Shown: positions 52,976 through 59,692 of the stretch, piece by piece
Layout: every line of letters begins with the position of its first letter
How positions within the stretch are numbered: position 1 is the stretch's first letter
The notes under the pieces: model-generated
Database searches by the model: none
Told to the model about the DNA's origin: nothing
Seen by the model: the letters and a program-made list of their open reading frames with translations, nothing else
Translations under genes and position numbers: made by a program
Assembly (NCBI GenBank): GCA_003599505.1
Contig: QZKO01000062.1
Span: 1-59,692, forward strand
Source of the DNA: Nitrospiraceae bacterium
Lineage (GTDB): Bacteria; Nitrospirota; Thermodesulfovibrionia; UBA6902
Length of the DNA: 59,692 nt
Direction: 5' to 3'

Positions 52976-53148
52976 TGCAGGAACTAATAGGCAAACAGGT
53001 TGAAGTTATTACCGGCGATGTTATATACAGGGGAGTTCTGGTCGAAATCGGGGAGACCGAGATATACCTGCGGGCTGAAGAGGGATGGATTACAGTGCCT
53101 GTCGACAGGGTTGTGGATGTTCACCCCATATCGCCCGATTCATACTGA
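52975..53148 (+). CDS. small Sm-fold-like conserved protein
   Basis: A 57-residue protein, MQELIGKQVEVITGDVIYRG..., ending PISPDSY. The pattern of short strands (QVEVITGDVIYRGVLVEIGETEIYLRAEEGWITVPVDRVVDV) looks like an Sm/LSm-type beta barrel. It overlaps the stop of the yihY-like gene (TGATG) and its end overlaps the convergent rsmE stop by 28 bases. Function unknown; an RNA-linked role is only suggested by fold and by nearness to der. Confidence 0.72.
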   Translation: MQELIGKQVEVITGDVIYRGVLVEIGETEIYLRAEEGWITVPVDRVVDVHPISPDSY

Positions 53149-53873
53149 ATAATGCTTATTGCCGTCAGCGGCGCAGTTTCGGTACGGAGTATCCTGGGGC
53201 CGAGGGAGGCCGGGATAAATCCTTTTTCTATCGCAGAGCTGACTTCTTCTTGGGAAAACCCTCCCTCGGGACCGATGAGAAGGATAATATGTTCGGCTTC
53301 TTTGAAGTCGGTTAAAATTTTTTTCAGATTTCTTTCTTTGTGCCCTTCGGAGAAGATGATTTTCAATAACCCCTCCTCGTTCCTCCCCTTATCTAAGGGG
53401 AGGGCAGGTGGGGTTATAAACACCTTAAACTCCACAACCCCTCCGATCTCCGGTATCTTGTCTCTACCGCATTGCTGCGATGCCGAGAGTGCGATTTTTC
53501 GCCATCTCTCAATCTTCTCCGTATGCCGCACCTGTGAACGCTCAGTGATAAGCGGGATAATTTGAGTGACGCCGAGCTCAGTGGATTTTTGTACGATTAA
53601 ATCCATCTTGCCGCTTTTCGGCAACCCCTGCGCGAGTGTAATTGAAACAGGAGATTCGGCGGAGTAGGGCTCTTTTTTAATCTTCTCAACAACGATTTCT
53701 TTTTTGTGGACTTCAAGAATTCTGCATAAATACCTGTAGCCGGAGCCGTCGAATATTACAAGTTGTTCGCCCGGTTGAACGCGGAGTACAAGCGAAAGAT
53801 GGCGCGCATCATCGCCTGTGATAACTGTTTTCTCTTCGGAAAGTTTTTCACGTGGAAGGAACAAACGGGTCAC
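53121..53873 (-). CDS. rsmE: 16S rRNA m3U1498 methyltransferase RsmE, with repeat insertion
   Basis: A 250-residue SPOUT methyltransferase. RLFLPREKLSEEKTVITGDDARHLSLVLR at the N-terminus and the knot motif ILLIGPEGGFSQEE, LGPRILRTETAPLTAI at the end are diagnostic. It methylates N3 of U1498 in 16S rRNA. Around residues 156-171 the protein reads TPPALPLDKGRNEEG, encoded by a perfect 10-bp DNA palindrome; normal RsmE lacks this stretch, so a repeat has been inserted in frame between the RNA-binding and SPOUT parts. It follows dnaJ by 2 bases as the last gene of the heat-shock operon. Confidence 0.93.
   Translation of the reverse strand: MTRLFLPREKLSEEKTVITGDDARHLSLVLRVQPGEQLVIFDGSGYRYLCRILEVHKKEIVVEKIKKEPYSAESPVSITLAQGLPKSGKMDLIVQKSTELGVTQIIPLITERSQVRHTEKIERWRKIALSASQQCGRDKIPEIGGVVEFKVFITPPALPLDKGRNEEGLLKIIFSEGHKERNLKKILTDFKEAEHIILLIGPEGGFSQEEVSSAIEKGFIPASLGPRILRTETAPLTAISIIQYESGDMG
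53382..53403. repeat. palindromic repeat inserted in rsmE
   Basis: CCTCCCCTTA (53382-53391) and TAAGGGGAGG (53394-53403) pair perfectly with a 2-base loop, flanked by CCCCTCCTCGTT and GGCAGGTGGGGTT, the usual edges of this dispersed element. It codes for part of TPPALPLDKGRNEEG. Confidence 0.75.
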
Positions 53874-53875
53874 AA

Positions 53876-54994
53876 CTAATTCGCCTGTTCTTTATGGTTA
53901 AAAAAATCCTTTACTTTGTCCATGAAGTTCCTGGAGGTCTCTTCGCCGCTTAATTCAGCAAACTCTTTAAGCAGCTCTTTCTGCCTGGGGGTAAGCTTTT
54001 TAGGCACGTCGACAAAGACGGTTATGAACTGATCTCCCTTTCCGTAACCTCCGAGCTTCGGCACGCCTTTGCCTTTCAGATGGAAAACCCTGCCCGAAGG
54101 GGTCCCGGCCGGAATTTTAATGACTGTGGCTCCATCCATTGTCGGTATTTCTATCTCACCGCCGAGGGCCGCCTGTACAAAAGAAATCGGGACCTCACAG
54201 AGAAGGTCATTCCCCTTTCTCTTGAAGAAAGGGTGTGGCGTAACATTGAGAACAACATACAGATCGCCGGGAGGACCTCCGTAAAGTCCTGCCTCTCCTT
54301 CGCCCCCGACTCTCAATCTGATCCCGGTATCAACGCCGGCCGGTATCTTGAGCGACACCTTGCGCTCTCTCCTCACCTTGCCCTGCCCCTTGCATTTAGC
54401 GCACGGGTCGGTGATTATCCTGCCCTGGCCGCCGCACTTGCCGCAGGTCTTTGATATTGTAAAAAAGCCCTGCTGGATCCTTGTCTGGCCTGTGCCTTTG
54501 CAGTTAGGGCAAACATCAGGTCCTTTCCCGGGCGTTGAACCGGTCCCCTCGCAGTCAGGACAGTTCTCCCACCTCGGGATCTTTATGTCCCTATCAATGC
54601 CGAAGATGGCTTCCTGAAGCGATATTTCGAGGTCATAACGGAGATCCTGCCCCTTTGTCGGCCTGGTCCTCCTCCGTCCCGTGAACTCGCCGAAAATATC
54701 TCCGAACATATCTCCGAATATGTCTCCGAAATTGGTTGAGAACCCGCCAAAGCCTTCATAACCAAATCCCGCGCCCGCGCCTTCTGCTGTTCCGAAATTG
54801 TCATAGTTGGACCTTTTTTGCGGATCGCTCAGACACGCGTAAGCCTCATTGATTTCCTTGAACTTCTCTTCGCCGGCTTTGTCGCCCGGGTTCCTGTCAG
54901 GATGGTATTTTAAGGCAAGCTGACGGTACGCCTTTTTTAAAGCGGCATCATCAGCGCTTCTATCCACACCTAATATCTGGTAATAGTCTTTCAT
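53876..54994 (-). CDS. dnaJ: chaperone DnaJ (type I, Hsp40)
   Basis: A 372-residue co-chaperone. J-domain with HPD (YHPDRNPGD at about 31-39), a Gly/Phe-rich linker, and four zinc-binding repeats ([32 protein letters not shown] at about 147-208), then two beta C-terminal domains. It stimulates DnaK ATPase and delivers unfolded proteins. It lies 71 bases after dnaK, in a gap with a 7-bp tandem repeat, and is followed by rsmE. Confidence 0.97.
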   Translation of the reverse strand: MKDYYQILGVDRSADDAALKKAYRQLALKYHPDRNPGDKAGEEKFKEINEAYACLSDPQKRSNYDNFGTAEGAGAGFGYEGFGGFSTNFGDIFGDMFGDIFGEFTGRRRTRPTKGQDLRYDLEISLQEAIFGIDRDIKIPRWENCPDCEGTGSTPGKGPDVCPNCKGTGQTRIQQGFFTISKTCGKCGGQGRIITDPCAKCKGQGKVRRERKVSLKIPAGVDTGIRLRVGGEGEAGLYGGPPGDLYVVLNVTPHPFFKRKGNDLLCEVPISFVQAALGGEIEIPTMDGATVIKIPAGTPSGRVFHLKGKGVPKLGGYGKGDQFITVFVDVPKKLTPRQKELLKEFAELSGEETSRNFMDKVKDFFNHKEQAN

Positions 54995-55029
54995 GTAAGC
55001 TGTAAGCTGTAAGCAGTAAGCGGTAAGCA
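54995..55029. repeat. five tandem copies of GTAAGCN between dnaK and dnaJ
   Basis: GTAAGCT, GTAAGCT, GTAAGCA, GTAAGCG and GTAAGCA follow each other at 54995-55029, with inverse copies (CGCTTATCGCTTAT) at about 55053-55066. The pair could fold into a hairpin in the intergenic mRNA. Confidence 0.6.
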
Positions 55030-55065
55030 GAATAAATTAACTAATCACTAACCGCTTATCGCTTA

Positions 55066-56985
55066 TTAGCTGTCTTTCTTGTCGGTTTCTTCGAATTCAG
55101 CCTCGACAACGTCCTCTTTTTCCTTCTGGGCTCCTTCCGCTGCTGATGCGCCTGCGCCTGCCTGCTGCGCGCCCCCGGCCTGGGACTTGTACATCTCTTC
55201 GGCAATCTTATGGGATGCTGTTGTCAGCTCGTCAATAGACTTTCTGAGCTCATCAGGGTCGGTGGAAGTATCTTTCAGATTTCTGCATTTTTCAAGGGCG
55301 CTGTTAATTTTCTGTCTATCGCTGTCGGAAATCTTGTCACCATAATCTTTCAATGACTTCTCGACAGTGTATATGAGGGTATCAGCGTCGTTTTTCGCCT
55401 CGGCAAGCTGGCGTTTCTTATGATCTTCTGTTGCGTGAGATTCCGCATCTCCCGTCATTTTTCTTATCTCATCTTCTGTAAGTCCGCTGGATGCGGTTAT
55501 CCTGATAGACTGCTCTTTGCCGGTCCCCTTGTCCCTTGCTGAAACATGCAATATGCCGTTTGCGTCTATATCAAAGGTGACTTCAATTTGCGGGACCCCT
55601 CTGGGAGCGGGAGGGATGCCTACGAGCTCGAAATTGCCGAGCAGTTTGTTGTCGGCCGCCATCTCCCTTTCGCCCTGACATACTTTTATGGTGACTGCGG
55701 GCTGGTTATCGGCTGCTGTTGAAAATACCTGGCTCTTTTTTGTCGGTATGGTGGTGTTTCGCTCAATGAGTTTTGTGAATATCCCGCCGAGCGTTTCGAT
55801 GCCCAAGGAAAGGGGAGTGACGTCGAGCAGAAGGACGTCCCGTACTTCACCCTTTAACACGCCGGCCTGGATAGCGGCCCCGGCTGCAACTACTTCATCG
55901 GGATTGACTCCCTTATTTGGTTCTTTTCCGAAAAAATCCTTTACGACCTGCACTACTTTGGGCGTCCTTGTCTGTCCGCCGACAAGCAGCACCTCATCGA
56001 TATCCTTGGGGCTTAATCCCGCATCAGCAAGCGCGCGTTTGCACGGCTCAATAGTCTTTTGAATGAGGTTGTCGACAAGCTGTTCAAGTTTCGCGCGCGA
56101 TAATTTCATCACTAAATGCTTCGGTCCGCTCGCGTCAGCGGTAATAAAAGGCAGGTTGATCTCCGTCTCCATTGCGGATGACAGTTCGATCTTCGCTTTT
56201 TCAGCCGATTCCTTTAACCTCTGGAGGGCCATCTTGTCGTTGCGCAGGTCGATTCCGGAGTCTTTTCTGAATTCCGCGACAAGCCAATCCATTATCGTGA
56301 GGTCGAAGTCGTCGCCGCCCAGATAAGTGTCGCCGTTTGTGGATTTGACTTCCACGACCCCTTCCCCGATTTCAAGTATTGAGATGTCGAAGGTCCCTCC
56401 GCCAAGGTCGTATACGGCGATTTTTTCTTCCTTCTTTTTATCCATCCCGTATGCGAGTGACGCGGCGGTAGGCTCATTGATGATCCTCAATACATTCAGT
56501 CCCGCGATCCTGCCCGCGTCCTTTGTGGCCTGACGCTGGCTGTCATCAAAATACGCCGGTACGGTAATGACCGCATCAGTCACGGGCTCCCCGAGATAGT
56601 CTTCGGCGGCCTGTTTTAATTTCTGGAGTATCATGGCGGAAATTTCAGGGGGAGAATATGCCTTCCCGCGCGACTCGACATGCGCGTCGCCGTTTGACGC
56701 GGCCACTATTTTATAAGGGAGTTTTTTTCTCGCTTCTTCCGCCTCCCTTGAGATGTACTTCCTGCCCATCAGTCTCTTGATGGAAAAGACGGTGTTTTCC
56801 GGATTGGTGATCGACTGCCTTTTCGCGACCTGTCCGACCAGCCTCTCGCTTTTATCCGTAAAAGCTACCACGGAAGGCGTTGTTCTCGTGCCTTCCTGGT
56901 TTGCAATGATTGTTGGTTCGCCGCCCTGCATTACGGCGACAACCGAGTTGGTAGTACCGAGGTCTATCCCTACAACTTTTCCCAT
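55066..56985 (-). CDS. dnaK: chaperone DnaK (Hsp70)
   Basis: A 639-residue ATP-driven chaperone. [15 protein letters not shown] (4-18) is the first nucleotide motif, [17 protein letters not shown] and [14 protein letters not shown] the next, [13 protein letters not shown] the last. The substrate domain begins near 395 ([18 protein letters not shown]). The C-terminus is Gly/Ala/Gln rich and ends in [12 protein letters not shown]. It lies 41 bases after grpE within the hrcA operon and is therefore under CIRCE control. Confidence 0.98.
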   Translation of the reverse strand: MGKVVGIDLGTTNSVVAVMQGGEPTIIANQEGTRTTPSVVAFTDKSERLVGQVAKRQSITNPENTVFSIKRLMGRKYISREAEEARKKLPYKIVAASNGDAHVESRGKAYSPPEISAMILQKLKQAAEDYLGEPVTDAVITVPAYFDDSQRQATKDAGRIAGLNVLRIINEPTAASLAYGMDKKKEEKIAVYDLGGGTFDISILEIGEGVVEVKSTNGDTYLGGDDFDLTIMDWLVAEFRKDSGIDLRNDKMALQRLKESAEKAKIELSSAMETEINLPFITADASGPKHLVMKLSRAKLEQLVDNLIQKTIEPCKRALADAGLSPKDIDEVLLVGGQTRTPKVVQVVKDFFGKEPNKGVNPDEVVAAGAAIQAGVLKGEVRDVLLLDVTPLSLGIETLGGIFTKLIERNTTIPTKKSQVFSTAADNQPAVTIKVCQGEREMAADNKLLGNFELVGIPPAPRGVPQIEVTFDIDANGILHVSARDKGTGKEQSIRITASSGLTEDEIRKMTGDAESHATEDHKKRQLAEAKNDADTLIYTVEKSLKDYGDKISDSDRQKINSALEKCRNLKDTSTDPDELRKSIDELTTASHKIAEEMYKSQAGGAQQAGAGASAAEGAQKEKEDVVEAEFEETDKKDS

Positions 56986-57026
56986 AAATCTATTCCTCCT
57001 ATCCTGTTTCTGTCTTCTGTTGATTG

Positions 57027-57605
57027 TTAGTTTTCGTTCCTGCTGACGGTCTGGTTTTGCGGCTTTTCCGAATGAGCCGGTCTTTTCGCAACCCCGACAA
57101 GAGATGCCCGAATGACCCTGTCTTTAAAAGTATATCCTTTTCTGAATTCCTTTATTATGGTGTTTTCCTCTGCGTCTTCGGATTCTATCTGTGTCATGGC
57201 GTCATGCACTGTCGGGTCGAATTGTTTTCCCAGCGCCTCTATCCCGGCAAGCCCGTATTTCTCAAGCACGCCCCTAAGCTCCTTCAGTGTCAGCTCAACT
57301 CCTTCTGCCAGGGCGCTTGAAGTCTCGTTGTTTGAAGAATGCTGAAGCGCCAGGTCCAGATGGTCGATTACCGTCAAAAGGTCTTTAAGCAGGCTTTCAT
57401 TTGCATATTTAAGCTGTTCTTCCTTCTGTTTTGCCGTGAATCTCTTGAAGTTTTCAAATTCCGCATATAGCCTGACGTATTTATCGTTTATTTCAGATAA
57501 AGATTTTTTTAAGGATCCGGCGTCTGCCGCTTCCATAGCGGATTGCTGTTCATTTTCATTTTGCCCGTCAATACCGGGAATCTCTTTTTTAAATTCTTCC
57601 GACAT
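57027..57605 (-). CDS. grpE: nucleotide exchange factor GrpE
   Basis: A 192-residue protein with an acidic N-terminus, a long coiled coil (about 35-85, [22 protein letters not shown]) and the C-terminal beta wing ([45 protein letters not shown]). It releases ADP from DnaK. It follows hrcA by 21 bases. Confidence 0.96.
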   Translation of the reverse strand: MSEEFKKEIPGIDGQNENEQQSAMEAADAGSLKKSLSEINDKYVRLYAEFENFKRFTAKQKEEQLKYANESLLKDLLTVIDHLDLALQHSSNNETSSALAEGVELTLKELRGVLEKYGLAGIEALGKQFDPTVHDAMTQIESEDAEENTIIKEFRKGYTFKDRVIRASLVGVAKRPAHSEKPQNQTVSRNEN

Positions 57606-57626
57606 ATTTCCGACTCTCCATTATTA

Positions 57627-58658
57627 TTATGCAGATAACATCTTTGTTAAAGCCTTTGCTGTATATTCTACCATCGGGATCAGTTTTTTATAATTCATTC
57701 TCGTAGGACCTATTATGCCGATAGCTCCGCTTGTGTCTTTCTTGTTCTTGTATGTTGAAATAACCATACTGAGCTCTTTTAATGCGGGTCTGATAATTTC
57801 CATCCCCACAAAAACCCGTATACCGAGAGAATCACTTATCTGATTCAGTAATTTTAGCATAAATTGTTTGTCTTCTATCGCTCCGAGGATTTCTTTTATC
57901 TGGTCTATTGTTGCAAAATCGGGCAGATTGGCAGTGCCGGCAAGACTGTTCAATGTAAAATCATCTATATCCGATAAAGATATTTCCTTGCAAAGGGTCA
58001 GTAAGATTGAAATAAGCTGATCACAAATCATTTTATCTTTATGAAGCTGGTCGGCTATTTTCTCCCGAACTATTTTTATTGAGAGGCCATGAAATTTATT
58101 GTTAAGATAATTGGACGCCTTATCAAGCTGGTTCTGTGAATATGCTTTTTCAAGCTCAATGGTTTTATTGTAAACAACGCCGTTTTCAGATATTAAAACG
58201 GTCAGCACTTTCTTCTTTTCATATTTGATAAATTTGATGCGTTTTAATATCATTTCCTCTGTTTTTGGGGGGATGACAATTGCCAGGCAGTGAGAGTATA
58301 AAGAAAGTGTTTTTGCGGCTTCTTTGATGATGCCGGTGCCGGTTTTCTCGGTATCCGTGAGCCTGGTTGATAGTTCATAATACAATTCAGGAGCTAAAGA
58401 TAGCGGCTGTTCTTCGAGTAAGACATCGATATAAAATCTGTATCCTTTTTCTGTAGGGACCCTTCCGGCAGAAGTGTGTGGCTGCATGATATAGCCCAGT
58501 TTTTCCAGTTCAGCCATTGTATTACGAATAGTCGCAGGAGACAATCCGACCTGGAATTTTTGCGTGATAAAGAAAGAACCTATCGGGATGTTCAGATCAA
58601 TATGACTCTGGATTATTGCGTAGAGTATTTTCTTTCGTCTTTCATCAAGGGTATTCAT
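57627..58658 (-). CDS. hrcA: heat-inducible transcription repressor HrcA
   Basis: A 343-residue repressor. The winged-helix N-terminal domain (LDERRKKILYAIIQSHIDLNIPIGSFFITQKFQVGLSPATIRNTMAELEKLGYI) binds CIRCE; a GAF-like domain follows; IGIIGPTRMNYKKLIPMVEYTAKAL ends the protein as usual. It represses its own operon with the help of GroEL. It is the first gene after the CIRCE element, which lies 10 bases upstream of its ATG. Confidence 0.97.
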   Translation of the reverse strand: MNTLDERRKKILYAIIQSHIDLNIPIGSFFITQKFQVGLSPATIRNTMAELEKLGYIMQPHTSAGRVPTEKGYRFYIDVLLEEQPLSLAPELYYELSTRLTDTEKTGTGIIKEAAKTLSLYSHCLAIVIPPKTEEMILKRIKFIKYEKKKVLTVLISENGVVYNKTIELEKAYSQNQLDKASNYLNNKFHGLSIKIVREKIADQLHKDKMICDQLISILLTLCKEISLSDIDDFTLNSLAGTANLPDFATIDQIKEILGAIEDKQFMLKLLNQISDSLGIRVFVGMEIIRPALKELSMVISTYKNKKDTSGAIGIIGPTRMNYKKLIPMVEYTAKALTKMLSA

Positions 58659-58668
58659 TGTACAGGGG

Positions 58669-58695
58669 TTAGCACTCTTAACTTTAGAGTGCTAT
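58669..58695 (-). promoter_or_regulatory. CIRCE operator
   Basis: TTAGCACTC (58669-58677), 9 bases, GAGTGCTAT (58687-58695): the consensus TTAGCACTC-N9-GAGTGCTAA with one mismatch at the outer end. It lies just after the predicted transcription start and before hrcA, so HrcA should block or stop the operon there. Confidence 0.95.
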
Positions 58696-58696
58696 T

Positions 58697-58726
58697 AATA
58701 TAGCAATAAAAAAAACGTTATGTCAA
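58697..58726 (-). promoter_or_regulatory. sigma-70-type promoter of the hrcA operon
   Basis: On the minus strand, TTGACA (58721-58726) and TATATT (58697-58702) are separated by 18 bases. The CIRCE element begins directly after the -10 box, the usual arrangement for HrcA control. Confidence 0.8.
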
Positions 58727-59000
58727 TAAGATATGATTATGGAAAATAGAAATAGTCTTTATAATTAGCAAGTTTGAAGATATCCAATTTAACAGTGGCC
58801 CCTTAAACATTGCACTTTTTAAATTGTAGAATATAATTTTAAAATCATGAGAAATTAAGAGCATTACGATGATTTAGGTATTAAAATAGTATAAAATCGT
58901 TGATAGATAGTGATTTTGAGGTTTTGACTGTAACATCCATTTATGGTAAAAATATCATGTTAAATTTGTTAGCTTAAAAAGTTAATGTTTTAATTTAATA

Positions 59001-59021
59001 AGGCTATGTATTACATGGCCT
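59001..59021. promoter_or_regulatory. inverted repeat upstream of the rRNA promoter
   Basis: AGGCTATGTA and TTACATGGCCT form a near-perfect inverted repeat centred at 59011, just before the candidate rRNA promoter. It could bind a dimeric regulator. The rest of the AT-rich stretch 58727-59000 shows no gene that I can support. Confidence 0.4.
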
Positions 59022-59031
59022 ATATTTTTCT

Positions 59032-59060
59032 TTGAAATCTTGAGATATAATATATATAGA
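59032..59060 (+). promoter_or_regulatory. candidate rRNA operon promoter
   Basis: TTGAAA (59032-59037), 17 bases, TATAGA (59055-59060), with an alternative TATAAT at 59046-59051. Transcription would start about 200 bases before the 16S gene, giving a leader of normal length. Confidence 0.45.
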
Positions 59061-59112
59061 AGCTTACCTTAAGATAGAAACAACTGAGGGTACACGTAAA
59101 AGTTGTAAGCAA

Positions 59113-59184
59113 GGGAGCCGATGTATAGATGTGGTGAGCGCTCTTTCGCAAGAGAGAATGCCTGAAGCATCTATCTGGTCCCCA
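59113..59184 (+). other. structured hairpin in the rRNA leader
   Basis: ATAGATG (59125-59131) pairs with CATCTAT (59168-59174); the inner CTCTT (59141-59145) pairs with AAGAG (59150-59154) round a TCGC-type loop; an outer GGGA..TCCC pairing extends the stem. It probably helps leader folding or RNase III processing of the rRNA precursor. A separate small RNA is possible but not supported. Confidence 0.45.
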
Positions 59185-59233
59185 CTTAAAAAAAGCCTCA
59201 TAACAGTTTTCATCTTAAGGTTGACATTTCCAT

Positions 59234-59243
59234 TGTTCTTTGA
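59234..59243 (+). promoter_or_regulatory. boxA-like antitermination site of the rRNA leader
   Basis: TGTTCTTTGA closely resembles the boxA consensus TGCTCTTTAA used by the NusB-NusE antitermination complex, and it sits about 30 bases before 16S rRNA as in other rRNA operons. Confidence 0.6.
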
Positions 59244-59271
59244 AAATAAAAGTAGGCCCGCAGTCAAGTTT

Positions 59272-59692
<421 letters not shown>

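Noticed and set aside
59080-59190. Possible 6S RNA upstream of 16S rRNA
   Set aside because: Only two short words match and the structured part is about 70 bases, far shorter than 6S RNA; it is better read as the rRNA leader.

Overview
The window looks like a chromosomal segment of an anaerobic or microaerophilic Gram-negative bacterium. LptF and LptG, a LolA-like carrier, YidC and a LpxL-like acyltransferase indicate an outer membrane. Ferredoxin-dependent 2-oxoacid oxidoreductase, NadA and six radical SAM enzymes indicate an oxygen-sensitive lifestyle. The gene mix (POR, GSI-alpha glutamine synthetase, NifA-type activator, dispersed CTCTGTGTC-type intergenic repeats) suggests Nitrospirota or a relative. 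This is an inference; the 421 bases of 16S rRNA at the right edge could settle it.

Layout. 1-1276: end of porA, then porB. 1360-2067: tRNA-Asn(GTT) split in its anticodon by a group I intron that carries an HNH endonuclease. 2316-29281: a minus-strand run of about 27 closely packed genes, a lipid or polyene biosynthesis and export cluster. 29282-29709: its control region, with ACATGT palindromes. 29710-33963 (plus): a 27-residue membrane peptide, an unknown 90-residue protein, glnA, lptF and lptG. 34111-37012: a UbiA-family prenyltransferase, then an accessory patch with a DUF433/DUF5615 toxin-antitoxin pair, an integrase-like remnant and an unknown anchored coiled-coil protein. 37013-43322 (minus): rpmH-yidD-yidC-mnmE-CDF transporter-nifA-like-small membrane protein. 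43444-50577 (minus): GG-reductase family protein, NupC, MidA-like methyltransferase, diguanylate cyclase, NadA and lytic transglycosylase. 50858-53148 (plus): der, a YihY-family protein and a small protein. 53121-58658 (minus): hrcA-grpE-dnaK-dnaJ-rsmE with a clear CIRCE operator and promoter. 58659-59692: AT-rich rRNA control region and leader, then the start of 16S rRNA.

The central system is the 2316-29281 cluster. In transcription order it encodes a LpxL-like acyltransferase, a tetraether-synthase-like radical SAM protein, a LolA-like carrier, a SPASM radical SAM protein, a DUF4410 protein, two B12-type radical SAM proteins, an ATP-grasp ligase, a TPR protein, a polysaccharide deacetylase, a small membrane protein, a ketosynthase, a chain-length-factor-like protein, a methyltransferase, a second ketosynthase, a degenerate ketosynthase-like protein, a PaaK-like adenylating enzyme, a further SPASM and a further B12-type radical SAM protein, FabG, ACP, a FabZ-fold protein, a second methyltransferase, an MMPL/RND exporter, a CrtI-like oxidoreductase and a GT2 glycosyltransferase. 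The core matches the logic of aryl polyene clusters (ACP, KS, CLF, KR, DH, adenylation, LolA, MMPL, acyltransferase, GT). The radical SAM load and CrtI-like enzyme recall candidate ladderane loci of anammox bacteria. I infer an ACP-built, radical-tailored lipid placed in or near the outer membrane. Two oddities make it unusual: the FabZ-fold protein has Arg where the catalytic His should be, and two of the four ketosynthase-fold proteins lack the active-site Cys.

Other notable points: palindromic repeats inserted in frame in three protein-coding genes, no rnpA between rpmH and yidD, and a probable AUA start codon overlapping the nifA-like stop.
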